Shown in pieces: positions 43,374 to 52,150 of a DNA stretch of 64,000 bases. A program made the translations under genes and the position numbers. Every line of letters starts with the position of its first letter. The stretch's first letter is position 1. Source of the stretch: an uncultured Peptostreptococcaceae bacterium (GTDB lineage Bacteria > Bacillota > Clostridia > Peptostreptococcales > Anaerovoracaceae); assembly GCA_910588185.1 (NCBI GenBank), contig CAJUQR010000005.1:121176-185175 (forward strand), in the 5' to 3' direction. Below the pieces are notes generated by a model. That model was not told where the DNA came from. It did no database searches and worked only from the letters and a program-made list of their open reading frames with translations.

Positions 43374-44534
43374 TTGAAAACTTGTAAACATGATGAATTC
43401 TGCGGAGGCTGTATATATCAGGCGTATGATTATGAACAGCAGCTTATAATAAAGGAACAAGAAGTCCTGGATATTTTAGATAAAAAGGGCGTTGTACCTG
43501 AAAAAATAGATAAAATTGAAGGATGCCCTTATAAATACAGATATAGAAACAAGATGGAATATACTTTTGGCGATTTTGTGAAAGACGGTGAAATGACGCT
43601 TGGAATGCACAAAAAAGGGAACTTTATGTCTATAATAACTGTAGACAATTGTCAACTTGTAGATGAAGATTTCAACCGGATTTTATCGTTTACCTTATCT
43701 TTTGCCAACGAGAGAAAATATACCTTTTACCATAAAAAGAATCATAAAGGTCTCTTACGAAACCTTATCGTGAGAAAGGGAATGAGAACGGGAGAATTGC
43801 TTATAAATATTGTTACCTCTTCAGAAGAAGGATTTGAAGAGTCTGATTATATAAAAGGAATCCTTGACCTTGAATTAAACAATAAAGTAGTAGGCGTTTT
43901 AAGAACGTTTAATGACCAACTTGCAGATGCGGTTATATGCGACTCTCTCAAAACTTTATGGGGAAGAGATTACTATATGGAAAAGCTTCTCGGTCTTGAT
44001 TTTAAGGTAAGTGCATTTTCATTTTTTCAAACCAACATTGAAGCTGTTGAAAGACTTTATAGTGAAGCGTTGGACTTGATAGATGATCTAGCGGGTAAGG
44101 ATGTTTTTGATTTGTATTGTGGTACAGGCACCATAAGCCAGATAATGGGACTTAAGGCAAAAAGCGTTTTGGGAATAGAACTTGTTTCGGAAGCTGTTGA
44201 AGCTGCCAAAGAAAATGCCAAGTTAAATGGACTTGATAATTGCAAGTTTATAGCAGGAGATGTGTTTGAAGTATTAAAGACTGTCGATGATAAGCCTGAT
44301 GTCATAGTGGTAGACCCTCCTAGGGTTGGCATACAGCCAAAGGCACTTGATAAAATTATAGATTACGGTGTAAGTCAGATTGTATATATTTCTTGTAATC
44401 CTAAAACACTGGCAGACAACATAAAATATATGGAATATTACGGATATAAGTGCAAGTATTTAAAGCCTTTTGATAATTTTCCGTTTACGAAACATGTTGA
44501 GAGCGTGGTTCTGTTGACTAAAGTACATAATTGA
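43374..44534 (+). CDS. RNA (uracil-5-)methyltransferase, RlmD/TrmA family, without TRAM domain
   Basis: SAM-dependent 5-methyluridine methyltransferase, probably acting on 23S rRNA. The 386-aa protein begins directly with the 4Fe-4S cysteines (CKHDEFCGGC, then GCPYKYRYRNKMEYT); the N-terminal TRAM domain seen in many RlmC/RlmD homologues is absent. SAM motif DLYCGTGTISQ (about 244-254), VDPPRVG (about 312-318) and catalytic Cys ISCNPKTLA (about 340-348) are present. The start is TTG at 43374, with AAAGGAGGT about 10 nt upstream. rRNA versus tRNA target cannot be decided. Confidence 0.88.
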   Translation: MKTCKHDEFCGGCIYQAYDYEQQLIIKEQEVLDILDKKGVVPEKIDKIEGCPYKYRYRNKMEYTFGDFVKDGEMTLGMHKKGNFMSIITVDNCQLVDEDFNRILSFTLSFANERKYTFYHKKNHKGLLRNLIVRKGMRTGELLINIVTSSEEGFEESDYIKGILDLELNNKVVGVLRTFNDQLADAVICDSLKTLWGRDYYMEKLLGLDFKVSAFSFFQTNIEAVERLYSEALDLIDDLAGKDVFDLYCGTGTISQIMGLKAKSVLGIELVSEAVEAAKENAKLNGLDNCKFIAGDVFEVLKTVDDKPDVIVVDPPRVGIQPKALDKIIDYGVSQIVYISCNPKTLADNIKYMEYYGYKCKYLKPFDNFPFTKHVESVVLLTKVHN

Positions 44535-44566
44535 TAGTGTGAAGATGCTTGAAATATAAGGTTTTT

Positions 44567-44606
44567 CCGAGGATTTGGAAGTAGATCTAGATCCTCGGAA
44601 TTTTTT
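44567..44606 (+). terminator. Terminator after the ruvC-rlmD region
   Basis: CCGAGGAT (44567-44574) pairs with ATCCTCGG (44591-44598), followed by AATTTTTT. The stem is 8 bp with a 16-nt loop that itself contains the palindrome AGATCT. Confidence 0.75.
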
Positions 44607-45008
44607 CGTTTTGGGTATTGCAAAGAGGCTGGTTTTTATAGTTGGATAGATAAAAGTGTTGATTTGGGGTTGGGTAGATAAAGATATTGATGTTCGTTTT
44701 TGCATTACCTAGAGTGATTTAAACAAACCACTTACTTTGATACAAGAATTAGAGAAACCGGGATTGAGAAATATAATGCACCACTTTTGAAAGATAGGCT
44801 ATCGAGGTAATCGTTCACAAGTGTGTGTCGTTGCTATTAATAATATTAAGTATATAAAAGAGTATGAAACAGCATAAAATAATATTAAATATTATGAAAA
44901 ATAATAAAAATTAAAAAAACATCAAATAACAGAATAAAACAACTTGAAAATCTTGAAAAACGGAGTATAATAATTAGGGGATTTATGTACTTTTACAAGG
45001 AGGAAGTT
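44607..45008. other. AT-rich junction region before the restriction-modification operon, with a 28-bp period repeat
   Basis: No gene is visible in this roughly 400-bp stretch. Two imperfect copies of a 25-bp unit, beginning GTTGGATAGATAAA at 44641 and GTTGGGTAGATAAA at 44669, give a period of 28 bp. The right part is extremely AT-rich. It probably marks the left edge of acquired DNA, but I found no clear attachment site or transposon end. Confidence 0.4.
44944..44971 (+). promoter_or_regulatory. Promoter of the restriction-modification operon
   Basis: TTGAAA at 44944-44949 and TATAAT at 44966-44971 with a 16-bp spacer, 37 bp before the small HTH gene. Confidence 0.7.
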
Positions 45009-45221
45009 ATGTCTGACTTAAAAAATGATAATTATATTGGAATAGAAGCAGCAGCAGAATACTTGGGAGTTAAAACATCCACTATTCGCACATGGATAAA
45101 AAAGAAGAATATGCCTTCTCACAGAATTGGTGATAAGTTATTGAAGTTTAAACGCTCAGAAATAGATGAGTGGGTTAACTGCGAGAAGAAAATTGAAACT
45201 GATGAGGAGCAATCAAAATGA
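45009..45221 (+). CDS. Small excisionase-type HTH DNA-binding protein
   Basis: 70-aa protein with a MerR/excisionase-like helix-turn-helix: YIGIEAAAEYLGVKTSTIRTW followed by the wing segment HRIGDKLLKFKRSEIDEWV. AAGGAGGAAGTT immediately precedes ATG 45009. It overlaps the methyltransferase start by 4 bp (ATGA). Its position suggests a controller of the restriction-modification operon or a targeting subunit; a recombination directionality factor is less likely because no integrase is nearby. Function is inferred from context only. Confidence 0.8.
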   Translation: MSDLKNDNYIGIEAAAEYLGVKTSTIRTWIKKKNMPSHRIGDKLLKFKRSEIDEWVNCEKKIETDEEQSK

Positions 45222-47431
45222 TAAGAGTAGGAACTGTATTTAGTGGAATAGGAGCCGTTGAACACGCTCTTGAGCAATTGGGGATTCCTCATAAAATAGA
45301 GTTTGCGTGTGATAATGGTGAGCGCAGACTGAAAACAAGTTATGAAGATATTTTGGTTGTAACCCAAAATATGAACAATGATCAAAGAAATCGATATGTG
45401 TCGGAGTTGTATGATAAAGAGTCTGGCATCAACTATGTTGAACAATCATATATGGCAAACTTTAAAATCGATGATAATCGATTTTATCAGGATGTAAAAC
45501 TTTTAGACGGTAAAGAATTTAAAGAGAAAATAGACCTTTTTGTGGGAGGCAGCCCTTGCCAAAGCTTTTCTGTGATGGGGAAAAGGGGTGGCTTAGAGGA
45601 AGCAAGAGGTACTTTGTTCTATGAATATGCTCGCTTGGTAGAAGAAATTCAGCCAAAGGTTTTTATATATGAAAATGTTACTGGAATGCTTAACCACGAT
45701 GGCGGACATACGTGGGAAGTGATTTCTAATATTTTTGATACATTGGGATATGTATGGAAATACTGGGTTCTCAATGCCAAAGATTATGGGCTTCCACAAA
45801 ACAGAAGAAGAATTTTTGTTGTTGGCTTCAGAAAAGAGTTTTCGACCCTTTTTGAAAAAATAATGGATCCGCAAAAAATTAAATTGGCACATGATATGTC
45901 GGCATTGCTTGAAATGAATGTAGAAAATAAATACTATCTTCCGGAAAAAGGATTCAAGAGAGTTATTGACCCTAATCAGAAAAAGCACGTTGCTCTAAAT
46001 GGTAAAATTGCAAGGTGTCAAGTAGCTTGTCAGCAGTATAACTGGTTTGGGGATATGCGTTTTGAAACCACGATTCCAGAGCGTATAGAAACTGATGACA
46101 GAATTTATAAAGGAGAATATAACGGGAAGCGAGGAATAGCACGTTGCTTGACTCCACGAGAATGTTTGAGATTAATGGGATTTGCTGACACCTTTAAAAT
46201 AGTCGTTCCTGATACCCATATGTATCGTCAGGTTGGCAATTCGATTGCAGTGAATGTTATGCTGGAAGTTGTGAAGCGGATTAATCTGACAGGTGTATTT
46301 CATGAATCATCAGAAGATGGGCTAAGATCTAACAGATTGCAAATTGCAACTGTCTTTAGCGGAATTGGAGCTGCAGAATTTGCTTTAAAACGATTGGGTG
46401 TTCCCCACGATATTGTTTTTGCTTGTGATAATGGAGAAATCGATTTATTAAAATCAGATGACGAGATTTTTGAAGAACTCAAAAATATTAAGACTCTTGA
46501 GGAGCGCAAGGCTCACGTTAAGACCTATATTCCCCCAAGAAGAACCAATGCTGTGAAAACATCTTATCTTGCTAATTATGATTTGGACGAAGATCATTAT
46601 TATCATAATGTGAGGTTTTTAGAGGGAGAAGAATACAAGGGTAAAGTTGATTTATTTGTAGGGGGAAGTCCTTGTCAAAGTTTCACATTACTTGGGTATC
46701 AGAAAGGGTTGGAGGAAGCAAGAGGTACTTTATTTTATGAATTTGCACGTTTGGTTAAAGAGATTGAACCGAAAGTGTTTATTTATGAAAATGTACAAGG
46801 ATTAATAAAGCACGATAAGGGGCGAACATGGGAGGTTGTGCAAAGAGTATTTGATTCTCTTGGATATAAATTGCATACGCAGATTCTTGATGCAGTAAAC
46901 TACGGAATTCCCCAAAAACGAAGAAGAGTGTTTGTTGTTGGCTTTCGTTCCGGTGGAGAAGATTTTATTTTTCCAAAAGAAAAAGAATTGAAGTTTACGA
47001 TGCAGTCATTTTTGCTTGAAAACGCAGCAGAAGGTCATGTGCAGGCTAAGGACAAAGGAATCATTGTAAGTAGTGGCGGTCAAGAAGTACTAGACAAATA
47101 TTTTTTATCGGAACGCATTTTGCCGGGTATTATGTGCGAAGGCACGGGAGGTTTCTCTATGAAACCTGAAATTGACTTAAAGATTGCTCGTCCGTTGATG
47201 AGTACAATGCACAAAATGCATCGTGCAGGCGAAGATAACTATGTAACCACAAACGGAAAAATTAGACGTCTTGCACCAAGAGAGTGTTTAAGGCTGATGG
47301 GATTCACTGATGACTTTAAGATAGCCGTGGCTGATACGCCAATGTATAAACAAGCAGGAAACTCGGTTGTTGTTGATGTGCTGATGGGAATTATCCAAGA
47401 AATATTAAAATGCATGGAAGGTGGTAAGTAA
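45218..47431 (+). CDS. Tandem double DNA (cytosine-5-)methyltransferase
   Basis: A 737-aa fusion of two complete C5 methyltransferases. Half 1 (about 1-357) and half 2 (about 373-732) each contain motif I (VFSGIGA), motif IV with the catalytic Cys (GSPCQSF, Cys114 and Cys486), motif VI (YENV), motif VIII (QNRRRIFVVG and QKRRRVFVVG) and motifs IX-X (PRECLRLMGF; QVGNSIAV and QAGNSVVV). The two halves resemble each other closely outside the target-recognition regions. In LlaJI and BsuMI two separate enzymes modify the two strands of the site; here one polypeptide may do both. Downstream McrB-like and LlaJI-like genes support this. Confidence 0.93.
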   Translation: MIRVGTVFSGIGAVEHALEQLGIPHKIEFACDNGERRLKTSYEDILVVTQNMNNDQRNRYVSELYDKESGINYVEQSYMANFKIDDNRFYQDVKLLDGKEFKEKIDLFVGGSPCQSFSVMGKRGGLEEARGTLFYEYARLVEEIQPKVFIYENVTGMLNHDGGHTWEVISNIFDTLGYVWKYWVLNAKDYGLPQNRRRIFVVGFRKEFSTLFEKIMDPQKIKLAHDMSALLEMNVENKYYLPEKGFKRVIDPNQKKHVALNGKIARCQVACQQYNWFGDMRFETTIPERIETDDRIYKGEYNGKRGIARCLTPRECLRLMGFADTFKIVVPDTHMYRQVGNSIAVNVMLEVVKRINLTGVFHESSEDGLRSNRLQIATVFSGIGAAEFALKRLGVPHDIVFACDNGEIDLLKSDDEIFEELKNIKTLEERKAHVKTYIPPRRTNAVKTSYLANYDLDEDHYYHNVRFLEGEEYKGKVDLFVGGSPCQSFTLLGYQKGLEEARGTLFYEFARLVKEIEPKVFIYENVQGLIKHDKGRTWEVVQRVFDSLGYKLHTQILDAVNYGIPQKRRRVFVVGFRSGGEDFIFPKEKELKFTMQSFLLENAAEGHVQAKDKGIIVSSGGQEVLDKYFLSERILPGIMCEGTGGFSMKPEIDLKIARPLMSTMHKMHRAGEDNYVTTNGKIRRLAPRECLRLMGFTDDFKIAVADTPMYKQAGNSVVVDVLMGIIQEILKCMEGGK

Positions 47432-47433
47432 TC

Positions 47434-49548
47434 ATGAAATGGTCTATGGATACGCATAAATATATTAGTGAAATTACAAGGAAGGCTCTTCAAGTAATGA
47501 CAGAACACGGTATTACGAGTGAATCAGAGCCAAAAGAAATTGATGCTGTTGAGAGGGAATTAGGCTCTTGCGGTGTGTATAAGGATTACGAAAGTGCAAA
47601 GGGACGAGTAAGACGTGCATTATTTACTTATTTCAAAGCGTATGGTTGTTTAAATGATTCTGAGCAGCTTACGGAAATCGGTAGGTTATATGCAGAAAAC
47701 AAACTTACCATACAAGAATTTTCCTTTTACTACATCCTTAACTATATCTATGAAAACGATGCAGTAAAATATTATCCTGCAGAGTTGGTTTTGTGGTGTT
47801 TCTATAAACTGTATGAAAGAAGTGAAGCAGAGGCATATTTGTCACCATATGATTTTTCAAAAATTGTTGAGTGCGCTTCACTTGAAGATATTGATGATGA
47901 TTTTATTGATGGATTAATAGCCGCAAGAGAAAACGCTCCCATTGCAGTTAATGAAAGAACTGTGGGATATGATGTATGGGCAAAGATGTTTATTCAAGCC
48001 GGTATTTTTAGGCGTAATGCTGATAGAAATTTGATTACAGATAATATCATGCTTATAAAATGGATTTTGGAAGCCTACCAACATCACTTTGACACCCATA
48101 TGGGTACAGTTTGTACAGGGGTTTTGAAATACTTCCCTATAATGACGCTTAATAGTCCCAATGGGGATGCACGGGAGTTTTCAAATGAAGGTAAAGCTTT
48201 GCAGGCATATCTATTTGAGGGTATAAAAGATGCGATTATAGACAAATATATTATGGTGCGAGAGGGCAATAGTTGCGAACAGATGAGATTAGCGTTGGGA
48301 CTCATCGAAAACAATAGAGGCTTTTTTGACACTTTTATAGGGTTGGAGAGATTAATAGGACACTGTTTGGCAAACAATAATCATCCACAAGTTAAAATAA
48401 TCGGCGAGATTTTAGCTTCAATGCTGCTTACAGAAGAACAGGTATTAGAATCTCTTCGTAAGGAGTTAAGAGCGGATTATGATACCACAAATAGATTAAT
48501 AACTGGATGTAATGTTCTTCTTTATGGAGTTCCTGGTTCTGGAAAGAGTTGGACTATTGAACATGAATATTGCAAGCCAGGTAGTGTTGTGGAGAGACTT
48601 GTGTTCCACCCAGACTATACTTATTCTGATTTCATTGGACAGATTCTTCCGGCAGTTGCAGAGGATGGACAGGTAAGCTATAAATTTACTCCTGGACCAT
48701 TTACCAATATCCTTCGTGAAGCGTACAATCACCCTGGAACAGAATATATTCTCATTATTGAGGAGATTAACCGTGGCAATGCTCCGGCAATCTTTGGTGA
48801 GGTATTCCAGTTGCTTGACCGTAAGGTCGAAATCCGTGATATTGATGATGACGGTTTCCCTGTTGGAACAAGTGAGTACGGCATTACAAATATGAATATT
48901 GCAGAAGAGATGTATGGCAAAGATAGAAAGACAGAAAAGGTTCGTATTCCATCAAACCTTTCTATCATTGGTACAATGAATACATCAGACCAGAATGTTT
49001 TTACATTAGATACTGCATTCCAGCGTAGATGGGATATGCGTCTTATTGAGAATGATTTTGCTAATGTAGACAGCACATTTGCCAATGCAGAAATTCTTGA
49101 TACAACTGTTACATGGAAAAACTTCTGCGTTGCAATCAATAAGATTGTTGTTGGCAACAGTGCTAGAATGACATCTGCAGAAGATAAGAGACTTGGAGCA
49201 TACTTTGTTCATCTTCGTGACCTTAAGTTCAATGATGCGATGGGCAATTTAAAAGTATACGATGCACTTCGCAAAAAGGAAAGCAAAGGTACTCTTACAG
49301 ATGATGAGAAAACACAAATTGCTATTATCCGTGATGCTATAAGACAGAACAGGAAATTCCCTGAAAAGGTAATCAAGTATTTGTGGGATGATGCATTCAA
49401 GTTTAACCGTGAAGTAATCTTTGAGGTTGCAGAATACCAGAGCCTTGAGCAGGTAATCCGTGCATTTATGTATGCCCAGGGATTAGATAGATTTAAGGTT
49501 TTCAAAGACAATGTGAAGGATGCCTTTACAGGAGAAGACGAAGAGTAA
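47434..49548 (+). CDS. McrB-like AAA+ NTPase, restriction subunit
   Basis: 704-aa protein. The N-terminal about 340 residues match nothing I recognise and probably bind DNA. The C-terminal AAA+ domain has Walker A GVPGSGKS (365-372), Walker B YILIIEEINRGN (438-449) and the McrB hallmark GTMNTSDQN (513-521), with an arginine-finger-like FQRRWD (529-534). It should power translocation for the nuclease encoded next, as McrB does for McrC or LlaJI.R1 for R2. The codon style changes near 48520: Ile ATA almost disappears and Arg CGT appears, a sign of mosaic origin. Confidence 0.88.
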   Translation: MKWSMDTHKYISEITRKALQVMTEHGITSESEPKEIDAVERELGSCGVYKDYESAKGRVRRALFTYFKAYGCLNDSEQLTEIGRLYAENKLTIQEFSFYYILNYIYENDAVKYYPAELVLWCFYKLYERSEAEAYLSPYDFSKIVECASLEDIDDDFIDGLIAARENAPIAVNERTVGYDVWAKMFIQAGIFRRNADRNLITDNIMLIKWILEAYQHHFDTHMGTVCTGVLKYFPIMTLNSPNGDAREFSNEGKALQAYLFEGIKDAIIDKYIMVREGNSCEQMRLALGLIENNRGFFDTFIGLERLIGHCLANNNHPQVKIIGEILASMLLTEEQVLESLRKELRADYDTTNRLITGCNVLLYGVPGSGKSWTIEHEYCKPGSVVERLVFHPDYTYSDFIGQILPAVAEDGQVSYKFTPGPFTNILREAYNHPGTEYILIIEEINRGNAPAIFGEVFQLLDRKVEIRDIDDDGFPVGTSEYGITNMNIAEEMYGKDRKTEKVRIPSNLSIIGTMNTSDQNVFTLDTAFQRRWDMRLIENDFANVDSTFANAEILDTTVTWKNFCVAINKIVVGNSARMTSAEDKRLGAYFVHLRDLKFNDAMGNLKVYDALRKKESKGTLTDDEKTQIAIIRDAIRQNRKFPEKVIKYLWDDAFKFNREVIFEVAEYQSLEQVIRAFMYAQGLDRFKVFKDNVKDAFTGEDEE

Positions 49549-49562
49549 GGTGGTGATGATAG

Positions 49563-50948
49563 ATGGATTTAGGCTCAGCTTTGAATTCAATCATGGAATA
49601 TGATATCAAAAAGCACTGCCATATTAACACAAATGAAGATGGTGACCGTTTTGTAGGTATCAAAGCAGATTCAGATAATGCTATGGTCTATTTCCCTATC
49701 GGATATGAATTGCCGGAAACCGATGCCGAGATCAGAACGGATATTAAGCACTTAATACAAGTACTGTCTGAGTTTACAACAAAGGATGACCGTTTACTTG
49801 CTATTAATAAGTTTGCAGCACCGCAGACAGTTGATTTCCCAATCAACGCATATAAGAGTGTTATTGAGTATTATTTTTCCATCGGTGGTACATATTATGT
49901 TGAGAAAGAACAGGTGTATATCACGGCTCCAACCGGAAAGCAGGACTGGGCAAGAACTGCAAGAAAGCAGATGCCACTTGTTCAGAGTAGAAACGGTGTG
50001 AGTTCTTTTGTATTTACACAGTTCGAGGTTCGCTCATCAACACCGAATGACACAAAGGAAATAACTCAGATTAATAGATTTTGTGTTTATGAGGCATTCA
50101 AGAGACTTGGATGGTTGTATGTTCCATATATGCCGGAAGAACCAGGACCACACCCGGATGTGAAAACTTCAATCAGAATTGTTCAGAGCAAACTTGCTGC
50201 TACTAATGATGATAAGAAGAAATCTTTATTCCGCGGTATGAAGGATATGCTTGAGTACATGGATGAGCAGACTTCAGATAAGCAATTTTACTTTGGCACT
50301 GATGATTTTGACCATGTGTGGGAGAAACTAATCGATAGAGCCTTTGGAGAAAAAGACAAAGAGAAATATTTTCCTCGTTCAAGGTGGTTGCTTGATTATG
50401 GCAAGTATAAAGAGAAGAGACCTTTGATGCCGGATACTATCATGATTTACAACGGAAAGTACTATATTCTTGATGCCAAATGTTATAAATATGGTTGGAC
50501 AGGCATTCCAGATCATCTGCCTAACGGTTCATCAATCAATAAGCAGATTACATACGGTGAGTATCTGGAAAAATATAAAGGTGTAGATACTGACTCATTA
50601 TTCAATGCCTTTATCATGCCATACAATATGGCAAAGAACCATTTCAAGCTTACATCAGTTGTTGGCAATATCGGAGAGGCAGTTGGTGACTGGAGATACA
50701 ATAAGAAATACTATGAACGTATCCAGGGAATCGTCATGGATACGAGGTATCTGATGTATCATTATTCTGGTAAGCCGATAAAGGAAAAGGTTGCTCTTGC
50801 AGAATGTATAGAGGCTGTTCTTGGAAAGAAGGCAATCACATCTACAGGAGAAGCACCGATAACAAAGATAACACCATATACAACTCCAGTTCCTGCAGCA
50901 TCAATGGTTGCAGAAGGCCCTGCTCCATATGGTGTCGATAAAAAATAA
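49563..50948 (+). CDS. LlaJI/McrC-type restriction endonuclease subunit
   Basis: 461-aa protein resembling the LlaJI restriction nuclease family. A PD-(D/E)XK core is seen as MPDTIMIY (Asp291) followed by YYILDAKCYKYG (Asp304, Lys306). The N-terminal part (about 1-200) probably contacts the NTPase and DNA. GGTGGTGATG precedes the ATG by a few nt and the gap to the McrB gene is 14 bp. It completes an HTH, double methyltransferase, NTPase, nuclease operon and ends at a strong hairpin. Codon use is less ATA/AGA-rich than in the host genes. Confidence 0.88.
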   Translation: MDLGSALNSIMEYDIKKHCHINTNEDGDRFVGIKADSDNAMVYFPIGYELPETDAEIRTDIKHLIQVLSEFTTKDDRLLAINKFAAPQTVDFPINAYKSVIEYYFSIGGTYYVEKEQVYITAPTGKQDWARTARKQMPLVQSRNGVSSFVFTQFEVRSSTPNDTKEITQINRFCVYEAFKRLGWLYVPYMPEEPGPHPDVKTSIRIVQSKLAATNDDKKKSLFRGMKDMLEYMDEQTSDKQFYFGTDDFDHVWEKLIDRAFGEKDKEKYFPRSRWLLDYGKYKEKRPLMPDTIMIYNGKYYILDAKCYKYGWTGIPDHLPNGSSINKQITYGEYLEKYKGVDTDSLFNAFIMPYNMAKNHFKLTSVVGNIGEAVGDWRYNKKYYERIQGIVMDTRYLMYHYSGKPIKEKVALAECIEAVLGKKAITSTGEAPITKITPYTTPVPAASMVAEGPAPYGVDKK

Positions 50949-50966
50949 AAAGCTGATAAATATTAA

Positions 50967-50998
50967 AACCTCTGTTTGCATTGTCGCAGACAGAGGTT
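50967..50998. terminator. Bidirectional terminator closing the restriction operon
   Basis: AACCTCTGTTTGC (50967-50979) pairs with GCAGACAGAGGTT (50986-50998), one G-U, loop ATTGTC, with CTTTTCTT downstream. It lies between convergent genes. Confidence 0.85.
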
Positions 50999-51004
50999 CT
51001 TTTC

Positions 51005-52150
51005 TTATAAGCCTTCTTTTTCTCTTTTTCGTTTTCTGTAACGGTCTTGAGTGACTCTGTTGCAGCACTCCTGACTGCAGAAACGATTTCTTGTTGAAGT
51101 GGTCTTTACAAGGAAGTAACGTCCACATCTAGGATTGTCACAAGGACGATACAATTCGAGGTCTGGTTTCAAATAGAATATGGAGAAGTAAGCTGCACAA
51201 AGAAGTGAATCTACTTTCCATGATGGGGTCATTGTTTCTGAATTATAAACAGGATGGATACCATCAAGGTTAGCATTAATCTCTTCTCCGATTATGTACT
51301 TTGCGATTTCAATCAGTGCTGACTTCATTTCATCAGAAAATTCCCCAGAACTATTTCCGTTCATTTCATAAAGGAAATGGAAGAGGAAATCAGAAATCTT
51401 CTTGGTCATATCCTGTTTTTCATAATTAACAAACATCGAAGTGATGTTCTGATAAAATCCATTCTGATACCCTGGAATAGAAGAGTAGCCACCAATAATG
51501 TTATTGTAATCCTGGATGTTAAGAGCATAAGAACCATATATGCAATCGGTGATACTATAGGCGTCTCCTTCAAATGCTTCTTGTTGTCTGCTGTAAGATA
51601 ACTGAACAGGTGGGTTTATAAGTGTATCTACATATTTATGATGGCAGCTGGAGTAGGTATTTTTCATAGAGTCGGTTTTTATTGTAAGATCCTCAGAGAA
51701 CAATAAAGAAATTGTTAGGTCACAAATCTTCTTGTAATTCTTTCTGATCTCATTTGCGGCAGTCATTAACTCTACAGTCATTTTTAAGCGGTTTATTATT
51801 CCGTATAAAGATATCTCATCAAATATTTCATAGGTGCCTGCACAAACTGGAAATAGGAAACCATTGTCTTTCATAAATGATACGAGTTCCTTGGTAGGCT
51901 TATTTGCAAGAGACATCAGAGTACCGAGAATGTTTCTTTCTTCGATTGCCCCGTTGGGTGCAATACGAACCAAGCCATCTTTAGCTGCGTAGCCAAAAAC
52001 AATAGAACGTTCCGGCATAGCCTGTAACTTAAATTTGCTGATAGGTTCTTTTCCAGGAGAAACGTGTTCTATATCTTCAACGCAGTCGCAGCTGCAACTT
52101 TCAAACTTAAATAAAATATTTTCAAAAAAATTTTCTTTGATTTGGGGCAT
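51005..52150 (-). CDS. Zinc-finger (CGNR-like) protein of unknown function
   Basis: 381-aa protein. The C-terminus carries a CGNR-type zinc finger (CDNPRCGRYF, then RNRFCSQECCNRVTQDRYR, about 337-372) followed by a basic tail. The N-terminal 300 residues are of no family I can name with confidence; a DUF6076-type match is possible. The start follows AAAGGAGCCC. A perfect 9-bp inverted repeat, AAAGTCATG and CATGACTTT at 52174-52199, lies just upstream and may be an operator or leader hairpin. Orientation is opposite to its neighbours and codon use is non-host. It could be a regulator of the adjacent defence or phage genes. Confidence 0.7.
   Translation of the reverse strand: MPQIKENFFENILFKFESCSCDCVEDIEHVSPGKEPISKFKLQAMPERSIVFGYAAKDGLVRIAPNGAIEERNILGTLMSLANKPTKELVSFMKDNGFLFPVCAGTYEIFDEISLYGIINRLKMTVELMTAANEIRKNYKKICDLTISLLFSEDLTIKTDSMKNTYSSCHHKYVDTLINPPVQLSYSRQQEAFEGDAYSITDCIYGSYALNIQDYNNIIGGYSSIPGYQNGFYQNITSMFVNYEKQDMTKKISDFLFHFLYEMNGNSSGEFSDEMKSALIEIAKYIIGEEINANLDGIHPVYNSETMTPSWKVDSLLCAAYFSIFYLKPDLELYRPCDNPRCGRYFLVKTTSTRNRFCSQECCNRVTQDRYRKRKREKEGL

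Noticed and set aside
44641..44693. Two imperfect 25-bp repeats considered as the start of a CRISPR array
   Set aside because: Only two copies, poorly conserved, almost no spacer and no cas gene nearby.
45009..45221. Excisionase of an integrative element
   Set aside because: The fold is compatible, but no integrase or attachment repeats were found and the gene is coupled to the methyltransferase.
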